Assembly: GCF_021129195.1 (NCBI RefSeq) | Contig: NZ_JAJOHW010000108.1 | Location: 23,204-87,203, forward strand | Length of the DNA: 64,000 nucleotides | Source of the DNA: Chromobacterium aquaticum | GTDB taxonomy: Bacteria > Pseudomonadota > Gammaproteobacteria > Burkholderiales > Chromobacteriaceae | Direction: 5' to 3' | Shown here: positions 26,333 to 35,978 of the stretch, one piece after another | Layout of the letters: each line of letters begins with the position of its first letter | Position numbering within the stretch: position 1 is the first letter of the stretch | Made by a program: the position numbers and the translations under genes | Notes under the pieces: model-generated | What the model was told of the DNA's origin: nothing | The model's database searches: none | The model's input: only the letters and a program-made list of their open reading frames with translations

Positions 26333-26746
26333 ATGCAGCACAATACCAAGATCAAAGTGCGCGGCTATCACCTGGACCTGTACGGCCATGTCAACAATGC
26401 CCGCTACCTTGAGTTCCTGGAAGAGGCGCGCTGGAATTACTTCGAAAGCCGCGGCGACCTGCCCTGGTTCCTGCAATCGGGCCTGGCCCTGGTCGTCGTC
26501 AACATCAATATCGATTACCGCTACCCGGCCACCATGGGCGACGAACTGCAGATCGACACCGGCGTGAAATCGATAGGCACCCGCAGCGCGGTGATGCACC
26601 AGCGCGTGACGCTGGCCGGCAGCGGCAAACTGGTGGCCGAGGCCGATGTCACTTTCGCCGTCTTTGACGCCAAACAGGGCAAGGCGGTGGCGCTGGATGG
26701 CAAACTGAAGGAACTCCTCGAACAGATGCTGGCCGAACAAGCCTGA
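26333..26746 (+). CDS. Acyl-CoA thioesterase, 4HBT hotdog fold
   Basis: 137 aa. The active-site motif is LDLYGHVNNARYLEFLEEAR (catalytic Asp followed by HVNNARY), as in YbgC/4HBT thioesterases. It hydrolyses an acyl-CoA or acyl-ACP of unknown chain length in the cytosol. The hydrophobic strand GLALVVVNINIDYRYPATMG is typical. RBS AGGGGGG about 12 bases upstream. Confidence 0.88.
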   Translation: MQHNTKIKVRGYHLDLYGHVNNARYLEFLEEARWNYFESRGDLPWFLQSGLALVVVNINIDYRYPATMGDELQIDTGVKSIGTRSAVMHQRVTLAGSGKLVAEADVTFAVFDAKQGKAVALDGKLKELLEQMLAEQA

Positions 26747-26763
26747 TCATCATGGCATGAACC

Positions 26764-26782
26764 GTCCGGGCCGCGCCCGGAC
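26764..26782 (+). other. Hairpin between the thioesterase and TlpA-like genes
   Basis: GTCCGGGC-CGC-GCCCGGAC, an 8-bp stem without a U-tract, 17 bases after the thioesterase stop. It could be an mRNA-processing or attenuation element; I cannot tell. Confidence 0.4.
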
Positions 26783-26802
26783 CTTACCCGCAGGACAAGG
26801 AA

Positions 26803-27288
26803 ATGAAGAAAGCTCTGCTCGCGCTGCTTGGCGTCGCTCTGCTCGCCGTCATCGGCTATATGACGCTGTTCGCCGGCACGCCGGCGCCGCAGGTCAGCTA
26901 TACCTCGCTCAGCGGCCAGACCGCCAGCACCGAGTCGCTGAAGGGCAAGGTGGTGCTGGTCAACTTCTGGGCCACCAGCTGCCCGGGCTGCGTGGAAGAG
27001 ATGCCGGAAATCAAGAAGATGCATCAGGAGTTCGCCGGCAAGGGCTTGGAAACCATCGCGGTGGCGCTGAGCTACGATCCGCCCAATTACGTAAAGAGCT
27101 TCGTCGACAAATATCAATTGCCCTTCTTTGTCGCGCTGGACGGCAATGGCGAGATCGCCAAGGCCTTCGGCGACATCCAGCTGGCGCCGACCACCTTCCT
27201 GATCGACAAACAGGGCAAGATCATCAAGCGCTACGTCGGCGTGATGGACTTCAAGGAAGTGCGCGCGCTGGTGCAGCAGCATCTGTGA
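26803..27288 (+). CDS. TlpA-like periplasmic thioredoxin (membrane-anchored)
   Basis: 161 aa. An uncleaved or signal-anchor segment (KKALLALLGVALLAVIGYMTLFA) precedes a thioredoxin fold with the redox motif WATSCPGCVEEMPE, i.e. CPGC rather than the common CGPC. cis-Pro region LAPTTFLID is present. It likely reduces periplasmic disulfides, for example in cytochrome c maturation. AAGGA 6 bases before the ATG. Confidence 0.88.
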   Translation: MKKALLALLGVALLAVIGYMTLFAGTPAPQVSYTSLSGQTASTESLKGKVVLVNFWATSCPGCVEEMPEIKKMHQEFAGKGLETIAVALSYDPPNYVKSFVDKYQLPFFVALDGNGEIAKAFGDIQLAPTTFLIDKQGKIIKRYVGVMDFKEVRALVQQHL

Positions 27289-27312
27289 GCCCGCTCGCCG
27301 CCGCCAAAACCA

Positions 27313-27338
27313 ACGCCCCGGTCAGCCGGGGCGTTTTT
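27313..27338. terminator. Terminator after the TlpA-like gene
   Basis: CGCCCCGG-TCAG-CCGGGGCG followed by TTTTT. Its U-tract abuts the stop codon of the convergent adenylyltransferase gene. Confidence 0.92.
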
Positions 27339-28093
27339 CATCGCGTGGCGCACACCGCGCAAGTGGGATCACGCGGCACCCGGATCTGGCGGAACTCGCC
27401 AGCCAGCCCATCGTAAAGCGTCAGCCAACCCAGCCGCGGCGCGATGCCAGCCAATAGCTTGACCGCCTCCACTGCCTGCAAGCTGCCTATCACCCCCACC
27501 AGCGGCGACAGCACGCCGAAAGTCGCGCACGGCCCATCGCCGGCCTCGCCCTCGTCAGGGAACAGACAGTGGTAGCAGGGAGACGCCGCGTCGCGCGGAT
27601 CGAACACCGCCAACTGCCCGGAAAAACGCACCGCGGCGCCGGACACCAGCGGCGTGCCGGCGGCGACGCAGGCGCGGTTCACCGCGTGGCGGGTGGCGAA
27701 ATTATCGCTGCAATCCAGCACCAGCTCGTGGTCGGCGGCCAACTGCGCCAGCTCCTCTGGGCCCAAACGCCGCGCCAGCGGCGTTACCGTCACTTCGGGG
27801 TTGATCGCGCGCATGCGCTCGGCGGCGGACTCCGCCTTCAAACATCCGAGGCTATCACTGTGGTGAATAATCTGGCGCTGTAGATTGGACAGCTCCACCA
27901 CATCGTCGTCGGCGATGCTGATCTGCCCTACGCCGGCGCTGGCCAGGTACAACGCCACCGGCGAACCCAATCCGCCGGCGCCGACGATCAGCGCCCGCGC
28001 CTGGCCCAAGCGCTGCTGGCCTGCGATATCGATTTCCGGCAGCAGGATATGCCGGCTATAGCGCAATAGCGCTTCGTCGTTGAGTTCCATCAT
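27338..28093 (-). CDS. moeB: MoeB/ThiF-family sulfur-carrier adenylyltransferase
   Basis: 251 aa. The E1-like enzyme adenylates the C-terminus of MoaD or ThiS. Visible features: LLPEIDIAGQQRLGQARALI, the nucleotide loop VGAGGLGSPVALYLASAG, LSNLQRQIIH, the Asp in LDCSDNFATRH, and two CxxC zinc pairs (CYHC and CAVC). Whether it serves molybdopterin or thiamine cannot be decided from this neighbourhood; the symbol is the commonest assignment. Confidence 0.82.
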   Translation of the reverse strand: MMELNDEALLRYSRHILLPEIDIAGQQRLGQARALIVGAGGLGSPVALYLASAGVGQISIADDDVVELSNLQRQIIHHSDSLGCLKAESAAERMRAINPEVTVTPLARRLGPEELAQLAADHELVLDCSDNFATRHAVNRACVAAGTPLVSGAAVRFSGQLAVFDPRDAASPCYHCLFPDEGEAGDGPCATFGVLSPLVGVIGSLQAVEAVKLLAGIAPRLGWLTLYDGLAGEFRQIRVPRDPTCAVCATR

Positions 28094-28139
28094 CTTTCCA
28101 GCCTAATCCGAACGTAGCCACCACGCCATCGCCCAAAAG

Positions 28140-28172
28140 CATAAGGCCAGCCGTATGCTGGCTGGCCTTATG
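28140..28172 (-). terminator. Terminator after ntrX
   Basis: CATAAGGCCAGC and GCTGGCCTTATG form a 12-bp stem; on the minus strand GCTTTTGG follows. It lies 21 bases past the ntrX stop and ends the rsmB-DUF4390-ntrY-ntrX unit. Confidence 0.85.
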
Positions 28173-28192
28173 TTCAAAGCTGAAACGCGGAC

Positions 28193-29461
28193 TTATTCTT
28201 CCACCGTCTTGCGGGCGAACTTGATGCCCAGCTGCTTGAGCTTGCGGTACAGATGGGTGCGCTCCAGGCCCACCTTCTGCGCCACCCGGCTCATATTGCC
28301 GTTCTCCAGCGAGATATGGTACTCGAAGTAGCGCCGCTCCAACTGCTCACGCAGTTCGCGCAGCGGCATATTGAAGTCGAAACCGGACTCCTCCACCGGC
28401 TTCTCGTGGCGGAACTGCGCCAGCACCTTGTTGACCTCGCCGGCATCCACCTCGTCGGACTCCGACGTCAGCGCCAGGCTCTTGATGATGCTGCGCAGCT
28501 GCTCCAGATTGCCCGGCCAGTCATACTGACGCAGCGCGTTGAGCGCGGCGGTGGTCAGTTTGCGCGCCGGCACCTGCTTGGACTCCACCAGCTCGGTCAG
28601 GATTTGCTCGGCGATGAAGATGATGTCCTCGGAATGCTCGCGCAGCGGCGGAATCGGCACGATCACGCTGGACAAGGCGGTCAGCAGCCGGTTGTCGCAC
28701 TCGGGATCGACCAGCAATTCCTGCAAGGGACGGCTGCAGGAACACAGCAGCCGCACATTGAAACGGTCCAGCTTGGACAGCAGGAACAGCAGGCCTTGCT
28801 GCACGCGGCGGCCGTACTGGCCGATCTCCGGCAGGAACAACACGCCGTTATTCGCCTTTTGCAGCAGCTCCAGCGGCGCGTCCGCCAATTGCTCCTGCTT
28901 GGCCGGCGTCACCCACGGCGTATTTCCCTGGTGGAAAAAGCGCGCCACCAGCTCGAAGCCGGAGCCAGGTTCGCCGGTCAGCAACACCGGAGACTTGACC
29001 TTGGCCACGCGTTCCAGTTGCCGCTTCAACTCCTGGATCGGCTCGCTGCGGCCCAGCTTGTCCAGGTTCAGCGAGGTATTGGCCTGCATGTCGCCATACT
29101 TCAACGCGCGCTGCACCGTGGTCAGCAACTTTTGCAGCGCGATCGGCTTCTCCAGGAAGTCGAACGCGCCGATGCGAGTGGCTTCCACCGCGGTGTCGAT
29201 GCTGGCATGGCCGGACATCATCACCACCGGCATGTTCAGCTGGCCGGACTTGGCCCACTCCTTGAGCAGCGTCACGCCGTCGCAATCCGGCATCCAGATG
29301 TCCAGCAACACCAACGCCGGACGCGTCTGGTTGCGCAGCTGTCTGGCCACCTCGGCGTTTTCCGCCAACGCAACGGTATACCCCTCGTCCTGCAGTATCT
29401 CGGAGAGTAATTCACGGATACCGATTTCGTCGTCAACAATCAAAATATCGCTGCTACGCAT
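28193..29461 (-). CDS. ntrX: NtrX-like response regulator with a degenerate AAA+ domain
   Basis: 422 aa: receiver (D54 in LVLLDIWMPDCDG, K105 in FLEKPIA), central sigma-54-activator-like domain (~135-345), and a Fis-type HTH (NMSRVAQKVGLERTHLYRKL). The central domain is decayed: the Walker A is GEPGSGFE with the essential Lys replaced by Phe-169, the GAFTGA loop region is deleted, and Walker B reads GVLFLPEIG with the Asp replaced by Pro-211. It therefore probably cannot hydrolyse ATP or activate sigma-54 and may act as a plain DNA-binding regulator. Start ATG 29461 abuts the ntrY stop. Confidence 0.92.
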   Translation of the reverse strand: MRSSDILIVDDEIGIRELLSEILQDEGYTVALAENAEVARQLRNQTRPALVLLDIWMPDCDGVTLLKEWAKSGQLNMPVVMMSGHASIDTAVEATRIGAFDFLEKPIALQKLLTTVQRALKYGDMQANTSLNLDKLGRSEPIQELKRQLERVAKVKSPVLLTGEPGSGFELVARFFHQGNTPWVTPAKQEQLADAPLELLQKANNGVLFLPEIGQYGRRVQQGLLFLLSKLDRFNVRLLCSCSRPLQELLVDPECDNRLLTALSSVIVPIPPLREHSEDIIFIAEQILTELVESKQVPARKLTTAALNALRQYDWPGNLEQLRSIIKSLALTSESDEVDAGEVNKVLAQFRHEKPVEESGFDFNMPLRELREQLERRYFEYHISLENGNMSRVAQKVGLERTHLYRKLKQLGIKFARKTVEE

Positions 29462-31569
29462 TAGGCCTCCAGCAATGGCAGGGAGAGAAGGATGCGCGCG
29501 CCGTTCGGTTCGAGATTGCCCACTTTGATCTGCCCGTGGTGGTCTTCAAGAATCTTCTTGACCACCGCCAGGCCAAGACCGGTGCCCTTGGTCTTGCTAG
29601 TCACATAGGGTTCGAACACGCGTTGCAGGATCTCCGGAGCAAAGCCCGGACCATTATCCTCCACGCTAACGAGCGCATAGCCTTCTTCTTTTCGGCTGCT
29701 AATTTGAATCATCGGGATGTCAACGTCAAGGACCGCATCTTGCGCGTTCTGAATCAGGTTATGTAAAACTTGGCGCAACAATGCCGCATCCGCCATGATC
29801 ATCAACGGCCTTTCATCAAGCGCCATCTTAACAGCAGAGTTGGATTCGTAAAGAGCCATCACCTCCCGCACCACTTGATTCAGGTCCAATTCGGTCAACT
29901 TGGTGCGCGGCGCGCGCGCGTAATCGCGGAAGGCGTCGACCATGGCCTTGAGCGCGCCCACCTGCTTGATGATGGTATCGGTGGAGCGGCGCAGCATGTC
30001 GGAATCGGCGCCGGCCAGCTTGTCCTGCAACTTCATCGCCAGCCGTTCCGCCGACAATTGAATCGGCGTCAGCGGATTGCGGATCTCGTGCGCCAGCCGC
30101 TTGGCCACCTCGCCCCAGGCCGCGTCGCGCTGGGCGCGCGCCAGTTCGGTAATGTCGTCGAACACCACCACATAGCCGTCCGCCGACGCTTCCGGCAAAT
30201 GTGCGCCGCGCACCAGCAAGGTGCGCTCGCCCTGCACCGTCAGATAGCTGAGCTGGGTTTTCCAATCGCTGTCGCTGTTCTTGGACGCATACTCCAGCAC
30301 GCACTCCACCAACGGCGCCACCGCCGGAATCGTGGTGGCCCAGTGCGGAAAATCGCGGTCGGACACCTCGGCGAAATCCACGCCCAGAATGCGCGAAGCG
30401 CTGGTATTGGCCGCGCGCAGCTGCCAGTCGGCGCCGAAGGCGATCACGCCGGCGCTCAGGTTGGCCAGGATGCTTTCCAGGTAAAGCTTGCTGCTTTCCA
30501 GCTCGCTGCGGCTCAGGTCGGCGGCGTGGCGCGCGTCCTCCAGCTGCTGCGTCATGCGGTTGAACAGCGTGGTCAGCATGCCCAGTTCATCGCGGCGGTA
30601 TACCGGATGGCGCTTGGAAAAGTCGCCCTGCGCCACCGCCCGGGTGCCGGCGGCCAGTTCGGACAGCGGCGCCGACAGCCGCTCGGACAGGAATAAGGCG
30701 AAGGCCAGCGCCGCGGTCAGCGCCAGCAGCGCGGACAAGGCCAGCGTCAGCATATAGAAGGTGGTCAGGCCCTCGCGCCCCAGCAGCAGTTGCCGGTATT
30801 CCGCGCGCGCGGTCTCGATCTGTTCGGCGTCCTGGGCAATGCTGCCCGGCGCCGATTGCAAGGCCTGCAGCACGCGCTGCTGGCTGTCCAGATTGCGATA
30901 GATCAGCAGTGATTTCAGCACCAGGCCGCTGCCGCCGTCGTTCTCGAAACTGTCCAGAGTTTGACGCGGCCTGAGCTTGGCTATGCTGTCGCGCCCCAAG
31001 GAAGGAGGCACTCGCTCGCTGAGGCCGCCGGCAAAGGCCAGCAGCTGGCCGCTGCGGCTATAGACAGCAAGCTCGCGCAATCCCAATTGCTCGCGCAGCC
31101 GCTCCAGCCGCGCCGGCAGCAGCCCTTCCGGCAAGGACTCGATCTCGTCCTGCACCGAGCGCGCACGCCGGCTCAGATCTTCCTGCACATAGTGCAGCGA
31201 ATTGCGCGCCAGCCCCAGGCTGCGGTCCAGCGCCGATTCGACGCGCACATCGAACCAGCTCTCAATGCTGCGGGTCAGGAACTGGGCGGAGACGGTGAAC
31301 ACCAGGATGCCGGGCACCAGGGCCACCACCGCGAACATCATCACCAGCTTCTGGGTCAGCTTGGCGCCGAACACCCGGTCGCGCACCCGCTGGCGCAAGC
31401 GCAGCAACTGGCGCGCCACCACGCCCAGCAGCGTGGCGAGCAAAAGGCCGTTCAGGCCGAACACCCACCAGTAGTAATCGTTAAGCTTGGAGGCGTTGCC
31501 AGTGGCCAGCGCCAGCAAATAGAGCAGGATGGCGCCCAGCGTCGCCAGCGCGACAACCGCGTAGCGCAT
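29461..31569 (-). CDS. ntrY: NtrY-like membrane sensor histidine kinase
   Basis: 702 aa. Membrane segments near 5-22, 35-55, 75-98 and 275-300 enclose a periplasmic loop (~100-275); then a HAMP domain (FLSERLSAPLSELAAGTRAVAQGDF), a PAS domain (SILANLSAGVIAFGADWQLR), and the kinase core with the phospho-His in RLAHEIRNPLTPIQLSAERL and the ATP lid DNGPGFAPEIL, TKGTGLGLAVVKKI. It is the partner of NtrX. NtrYX systems sense redox, nitrogen or envelope cues. Start overlaps the DUF4390 stop by one base. Confidence 0.93.
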   Translation of the reverse strand: MRYAVVALATLGAILLYLLALATGNASKLNDYYWWVFGLNGLLLATLLGVVARQLLRLRQRVRDRVFGAKLTQKLVMMFAVVALVPGILVFTVSAQFLTRSIESWFDVRVESALDRSLGLARNSLHYVQEDLSRRARSVQDEIESLPEGLLPARLERLREQLGLRELAVYSRSGQLLAFAGGLSERVPPSLGRDSIAKLRPRQTLDSFENDGGSGLVLKSLLIYRNLDSQQRVLQALQSAPGSIAQDAEQIETARAEYRQLLLGREGLTTFYMLTLALSALLALTAALAFALFLSERLSAPLSELAAGTRAVAQGDFSKRHPVYRRDELGMLTTLFNRMTQQLEDARHAADLSRSELESSKLYLESILANLSAGVIAFGADWQLRAANTSASRILGVDFAEVSDRDFPHWATTIPAVAPLVECVLEYASKNSDSDWKTQLSYLTVQGERTLLVRGAHLPEASADGYVVVFDDITELARAQRDAAWGEVAKRLAHEIRNPLTPIQLSAERLAMKLQDKLAGADSDMLRRSTDTIIKQVGALKAMVDAFRDYARAPRTKLTELDLNQVVREVMALYESNSAVKMALDERPLMIMADAALLRQVLHNLIQNAQDAVLDVDIPMIQISSRKEEGYALVSVEDNGPGFAPEILQRVFEPYVTSKTKGTGLGLAVVKKILEDHHGQIKVGNLEPNGARILLSLPLLEA

Positions 31570-32174
31570 CAGCTGCCATCCTTTACGTCCAGCTTGACCC
31601 AGTCGGATGACAGCGACCAGTCCGCCGAACCCAGCGCGTTCAGCTGGAAGGGCTTGGGCAGTTCGCCGATATCCAGCAGCAGCCGCACCTGACCGGCCAC
31701 GCGCCCCGGCGCGCGCGGGTCCAGCGTGCCGTTATTGAGCACGCGCCAGCCCTGGATCGCGCCCACGGCGCCCAGCGCCTCGCGCAATGTGGGATAGAAA
31801 TTGGACAGTCCGCCGATGGTGACCCGGTAGCGATTGGTCAAGGACTGGTAGGACAGCTTGAAGCCAAGCTGGGCGTGCGGATCGAACCATTCGCTGAAAT
31901 TCAGATAGTAAGCGGTCAGCCGCGGCTTGGTCAGTTGGAACTCCAGCCGGAACGGCAACACCACGCCTTGCTCCAGCGCATCGCTGAGACTGGGCGTCAA
32001 GCGCGTCTGAAAGCGAGTGCTGACGGACAGCTGGCCGTCCGCCGTCACTTCCGCCTCGGCCCGCCGCGAGCTGATGGTCTCGGCCTGCGCCGCCATGGCG
32101 AGGCCGGCCAGCAAACACAGCAGCAGGCTAATGTTTTTCAAGCAACGCGTAATAAAAGCCGTCATGACGCTCAC
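31569..32174 (-). CDS. DUF4390 exported protein
   Basis: 201 aa with a signal peptide (CLKNISLLLCLLAGLAMAAQA) and a DUF4390 domain (VLPFRLEFQLTKPRLTAYYLNFSEWFDPH). It almost always lies between rsmB and ntrY in betaproteobacteria, which suggests a periplasmic input to NtrY; this is inference. The start (32174, or ATG 32165) lies inside the 3' end of rsmB, and the stop overlaps ntrY (TGATG), so the three genes are translationally coupled. Confidence 0.85.
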   Translation of the reverse strand: MSVMTAFITRCLKNISLLLCLLAGLAMAAQAETISSRRAEAEVTADGQLSVSTRFQTRLTPSLSDALEQGVVLPFRLEFQLTKPRLTAYYLNFSEWFDPHAQLGFKLSYQSLTNRYRVTIGGLSNFYPTLREALGAVGAIQGWRVLNNGTLDPRAPGRVAGQVRLLLDIGELPKPFQLNALGSADWSLSSDWVKLDVKDGS

Positions 32175-33378
32175 AAGGAAGCAACTGCTCCTGCTTCAGG
32201 CACGCGGCGTCCGCGTGGCGGTTCAGGAAGGAGTCGAGCTGTTGCTGATTCTCTTCGGGGAAAATGGAGCACGTAGCGTAAAGCATTTTGCCGCCGGAGG
32301 CGAGCAAAGGCCACAGCGCGTCGGCAATCGCCGCCTGCTGCACGCCCAGCGCGGCAAAGTCGCCCGGGCGACGCAGCCACTTGATGTCCGGATGGCGGCG
32401 CGCCACGCCGCTGGCGGAACACGGCACATCGGCGAGAATGCGGTCGAAGGGCTGGCCGTCCCACCAGCCGTCCGGCTGGCCGGCGTCGGCGACATGCAGC
32501 CGGGCGGTGGCGCCGATGCGCTCCAGATTGTCCGCCACGCGCTGCAGCCGCTGCTCGTCGATGTCCAGCGCGGTCACGCTGACATCGGCGCTCTCCAGAA
32601 TGTGGCCGGTCTTGCCGCCGGGCGCGGCGCAAGCATCCAGCACGCGCTGGCCGGCGCGCAGGTCCAGCCAATGCGCGGCCTGCTGCGCGCCCCAGTCCTG
32701 CACCGACACGTCGCCGTCGGCGAAGCCGGGCAGCTCGCGCACATTCACCGGCCGCGCCAGCTTGATCGAGCCGCCGTCCAGCGCCTCGCCGTCCAGGCCG
32801 GCCGCGCGCAGCCGCTCCAGATAGGCCGCGGCGTCGCCATGGCGGCGGTTGACGCGCAAGGTCATCGGCGGATGGCTGTTGTCGGCGTCCAGGATGGCGC
32901 GCCAAGCATCGGGATAGGCACGCTGCAAGCCCTTCACCCACCACAGCGGATGATTGAAGCTGGCTTCAAGGTCTTTTTCCGCCGCTCGTTCCAGCGCCGC
33001 GCGCTGACGCAGGAAGTTGCGCAGCACTCCGTTGACCAGGCCCTTGAAATTACCCTTGGCCAGCCGCCCGGCCAGGGTCACCGCCTCGTTCACCACCGCG
33101 TACTCGGCGGCGCGGGTATGCAGCAATTGATAGAAGGCCACGATCAACACCCGCTCCAGCACCGGCTCGGGCAAGGGCTTGGCCACCAATTGGCGCAGAT
33201 AAAAGCGCAGCCGCGCCAAGTGGCGCAGGCTGCCATAGCTCAGATCCTGCAGCGCGCCGCGCTCGGACGGGCTCAGATCGGGCGCCTTGCGCTGGGCTTC
33301 GGCCAAGGCCTCGGTCAGATTGGTTCCGGACTCGACGCGCAACAGGATGTTGGCGGCCAATTGCTGAATATGATGCAT
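32128..33378 (-). CDS. rsmB: 16S rRNA m5C967 methyltransferase RsmB
   Basis: 416 aa. An N-terminal NusB-like RNA-binding domain (~1-135) is followed by the methyltransferase: SAM loop LDACAAPGGKTGHIL, first catalytic Cys in ADVPCSASGVARRHPDIKW, second in YATCSIFPEEN. Full length and intact. A terminator hairpin separates it from htpX, so it likely has its own promoter within 33379-33406. Confidence 0.95.
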   Translation of the reverse strand: MHHIQQLAANILLRVESGTNLTEALAEAQRKAPDLSPSERGALQDLSYGSLRHLARLRFYLRQLVAKPLPEPVLERVLIVAFYQLLHTRAAEYAVVNEAVTLAGRLAKGNFKGLVNGVLRNFLRQRAALERAAEKDLEASFNHPLWWVKGLQRAYPDAWRAILDADNSHPPMTLRVNRRHGDAAAYLERLRAAGLDGEALDGGSIKLARPVNVRELPGFADGDVSVQDWGAQQAAHWLDLRAGQRVLDACAAPGGKTGHILESADVSVTALDIDEQRLQRVADNLERIGATARLHVADAGQPDGWWDGQPFDRILADVPCSASGVARRHPDIKWLRRPGDFAALGVQQAAIADALWPLLASGGKMLYATCSIFPEENQQQLDSFLNRHADAACLKQEQLLPCERHDGFYYALLEKH

Positions 33379-33406
33379 GGGTGCCTTCTATAACGACATA
33401 ACAAAC

Positions 33407-33432
33407 AGGCCAATGCCGGTCGGCATTGGCCT
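33407..33432 (-). terminator. Terminator after htpX
   Basis: AGGCCAATGCCG / CGGCATTGGCCT, a 12-bp stem with a 2-base gap (effectively a 4-base loop), followed on the minus strand by GTTTGTTATG. Confidence 0.82.
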
Positions 33433-33474
33433 TGCGCGGTCATCGCGGCGCGGCGGCCGCGCGACGCTCTTCAA

Positions 33475-34332
33475 TTAATATACGCCGCGCGCCATCGCTT
33501 GCAGCCGTTCGATGCGATCAGCTGTCTGCGGATGGGTGCGGAACAGATCGCCCATCCCGCCGCCGCCGGACAGCGGATTGATGATCATCATCTGCGCGGT
33601 TTCCGGATGCGCCTCGGCGGTGGGCATCACGATGCCCTGGGCGTAATACTCGATCTTCTGCAATGCGGACGCCAGCGCCAGCGGATCGCCGGAAATCTCG
33701 GCGCCGCCACGGTCGGCCTCGAATTCTCGCGCGCGCGAAATCGCCATCTGGATCAGACTGGCCGCCAGCGGCGCCAGCAGGGCGATGGCCAGGCGCGGCA
33801 GCAAACCCACCGGCTGGCCGTTCTCATCGCGACCGCCAAAGAACATGGCGAAGTTGGCCAGCGCCGAAATCGCGCCGGCCATGGTGGCGGAGATGGTGGA
33901 AATCAAGGTGTCGCGGTGCTGGACATGAGCCAGTTCGTGCGCCATCACCCCGCGCAGCTCGCGGTAATCCAGCATGCGCATGATGCCGCTGGTGGCGGCC
34001 ACCGCCGCGTGCTCCGGGCTGCGACCGGTGGCGAAGGCGTTGGGCTGCTCTTCGTGGATCACGTAGACGCGCGGCATCGGCAGGCCGGCGCGCTGCGCCA
34101 GTTCCGCCACCATGCCGTAGAATTCCGGCGCGCTCTGGGCGTCCACTTCCTGCGCGTTGTACATGCGCAGCACCATTTGGTCGGAATTCCACCAGGCGAA
34201 CACATTCATCGCCCCACCGAACAGCAGGGCCAGGATCATGCCGCTCTTGCCGCCTATCATGCCGCCGATCACGGCGAACAGCGCCAGGATCGCCGCCATC
34301 AGCAAAGTGGTTTTGAACCAGTTGTCCGTCAT
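33475..34332 (-). CDS. htpX: Membrane zinc metalloprotease HtpX
   Basis: 285 aa. HtpX degrades damaged membrane proteins together with FtsH. N-terminal membrane segments ([39 protein letters not shown]), the zinc motif [13 protein letters not shown], further segments at ~150-200, and the third ligand in [13 protein letters not shown]. It interrupts the usual def-fmt-rsmB succession and has its own terminator. Confidence 0.94.
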   Translation of the reverse strand: MTDNWFKTTLLMAAILALFAVIGGMIGGKSGMILALLFGGAMNVFAWWNSDQMVLRMYNAQEVDAQSAPEFYGMVAELAQRAGLPMPRVYVIHEEQPNAFATGRSPEHAAVAATSGIMRMLDYRELRGVMAHELAHVQHRDTLISTISATMAGAISALANFAMFFGGRDENGQPVGLLPRLAIALLAPLAASLIQMAISRAREFEADRGGAEISGDPLALASALQKIEYYAQGIVMPTAEAHPETAQMMIINPLSGGGGMGDLFRTHPQTADRIERLQAMARGVY

Positions 34333-34368
34333 CGCTCGCTGCCTTTCACTCCTTGTCCATCAATCCGT

Positions 34369-35289
34369 TCACACCCCCAGGCGCACACCCGGCAAATGGC
34401 CGCGGCCGGCGACGAAATCGCGCGCGGCCAGCCGCTTGCCGCCCGCCGCCTGCAGCACGCTCAAGCGCACCAGGCCAGCGCCACAGCCCACCAGCACGCC
34501 GTCAGCGTCCGCGGCGACGATCACGCCCGGTTCGGCTTCGCCGGCTTCAGCGCTGGCCATCCACAGTTTCAGCGGCTCGCCGGCCAGCAAGGTATGCGCG
34601 CCGGGCGCCGGGTTGTAGGCGCGGATCGCCCGCGCCACGTCCTGCGCCGGCAGGCTCCAATCCACCAAGGCCTCGGCCTTGTTCAGCTTCTGCGCGTAGG
34701 TGACGCCCGCTTCCGGCTGCTTGCGCGGCTGAATGGCGTCCAGCCCGGCCAGCGTGGAGACGATGGCGCGCGCGCCCTCCTCCGCCAGCTTGTCATGCAG
34801 CGTGGCGGCGGTTTCATCGGCGGCGATGGCCACCGGATGGATGGACAGCATGTCGCCGGTGTCCAGGCCCACGTCCATCTGCATGATGGTGATACCGGTT
34901 TCGGCGTCGCCGGCCAGGATGGCGCGCTGAATCGGCGCGGCGCCGCGCCAGCGCGGCAACAGCGAGGCGTGGATGTTCAGACAGCCGCGCGCCGGGATGT
35001 CCAGCACCGCCTGCGGCAGGATCAGGCCATAAGCGGCCACCACCATCAGCTCGGCGCCGACATCGCGCAGCATCTGCTGCGCTTCCTCGTTGCGCAGCGA
35101 CACCGGCTGTTCCACGCGCAGGCCGTGCTCCAGCGCGACGGCCTTGACCGGGCTGGGTTTCAATTTCATGCCGCGGCCGGCCGGACGGTCCGGCTGGGTC
35201 AGCACCAGGGCGATTTCATGGCCGGCGGCGATCAGCTCTCGCAGCGCTGCGGCGGCAAACTCCGGCGTACCGGCAAAGATCAATTTCAT
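34369..35289 (-). CDS. fmt: Methionyl-tRNA formyltransferase
   Basis: 306 aa. Adds the formyl group to initiator Met-t[21 protein letters not shown] opens the folate-binding domain; the catalytic signature is [20 protein letters not shown], with the Asp in VGLDTGDML; a C-terminal OB fold binds tRNA. It lies 37 bases after def, in the usual order. Confidence 0.96.
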   Translation of the reverse strand: MKLIFAGTPEFAAAALRELIAAGHEIALVLTQPDRPAGRGMKLKPSPVKAVALEHGLRVEQPVSLRNEEAQQMLRDVGAELMVVAAYGLILPQAVLDIPARGCLNIHASLLPRWRGAAPIQRAILAGDAETGITIMQMDVGLDTGDMLSIHPVAIAADETAATLHDKLAEEGARAIVSTLAGLDAIQPRKQPEAGVTYAQKLNKAEALVDWSLPAQDVARAIRAYNPAPGAHTLLAGEPLKLWMASAEAGEAEPGVIVAADADGVLVGCGAGLVRLSVLQAAGGKRLAARDFVAGRGHLPGVRLGV

Positions 35290-35326
35290 TCAAACCATTC
35301 CGGACGGAGCGCCGATGGCGCGTCCA

Positions 35327-35830
35327 TCACATATTCTGTTTTTCACGCTTTTTCAGCTTGGTCTTGATGCGGGTCTGCTTCATCTGGGACAGGTATTCGA
35401 CGAATACCTTGCCGTCCAGGTGATCGATCTCGTGCTGGATGCAGATCGCCAGCAGGCCGTCTGCTTCCAGTTCGAACGGCTTGCCGTTGCGGTCCAGCGC
35501 GCGCACCTTGACGCGCTCGGCGCGGGTCACCTTGTCGTAGATGCCGGGCACAGACAAGCACCCCTCCTCGTACACGGTCTCGCCGTCCTTCTGCAGGATT
35601 TCCGGGTTGATGAACACGCGACGCTCGTTCCGCTCCTCGGAAATGTCCATCACCACCAGGCGGTGGTGGAAATCGACCTGGGTCGCGGCCAGTCCGATGC
35701 CCTTGGCTTCGTACATGGTCTCGAACATATTGTCGATCTGGGTCTGCAAGGCCTCGTCGAAGACCTCCAGCGGCTTGGCCACGGTGTGCAGCCGCTCGTC
35801 CGGGTAATGCAAAATATTCAACAATGCCAT
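35327..35830 (-). CDS. def: Peptide deformylase
   Basis: 167 aa. Removes the N-formyl group from nascent proteins. All three metal-site motifs are intact: [17 protein letters not shown] and [10 protein letters not shown]. It is divergent from the LysM protein gene 148 bases away. Confidence 0.97.
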   Translation of the reverse strand: MALLNILHYPDERLHTVAKPLEVFDEALQTQIDNMFETMYEAKGIGLAATQVDFHHRLVVMDISEERNERRVFINPEILQKDGETVYEEGCLSVPGIYDKVTRAERVKVRALDRNGKPFELEADGLLAICIQHEIDHLDGKVFVEYLSQMKQTRIKTKLKKREKQNM

Positions 35831-35978
35831 CGGATTTAATGACTCCCCATCGTTTCAATCACTCATCAAGTTGTCGTATCGCGATCAGCACGCCGATAAT
35901 AGACATGTTCGACACGCGATTCCTTGCAAGCGGGCCACTCCCGCAGGTGTCCGCTCACCTTATATTGGGGCATTTCCC

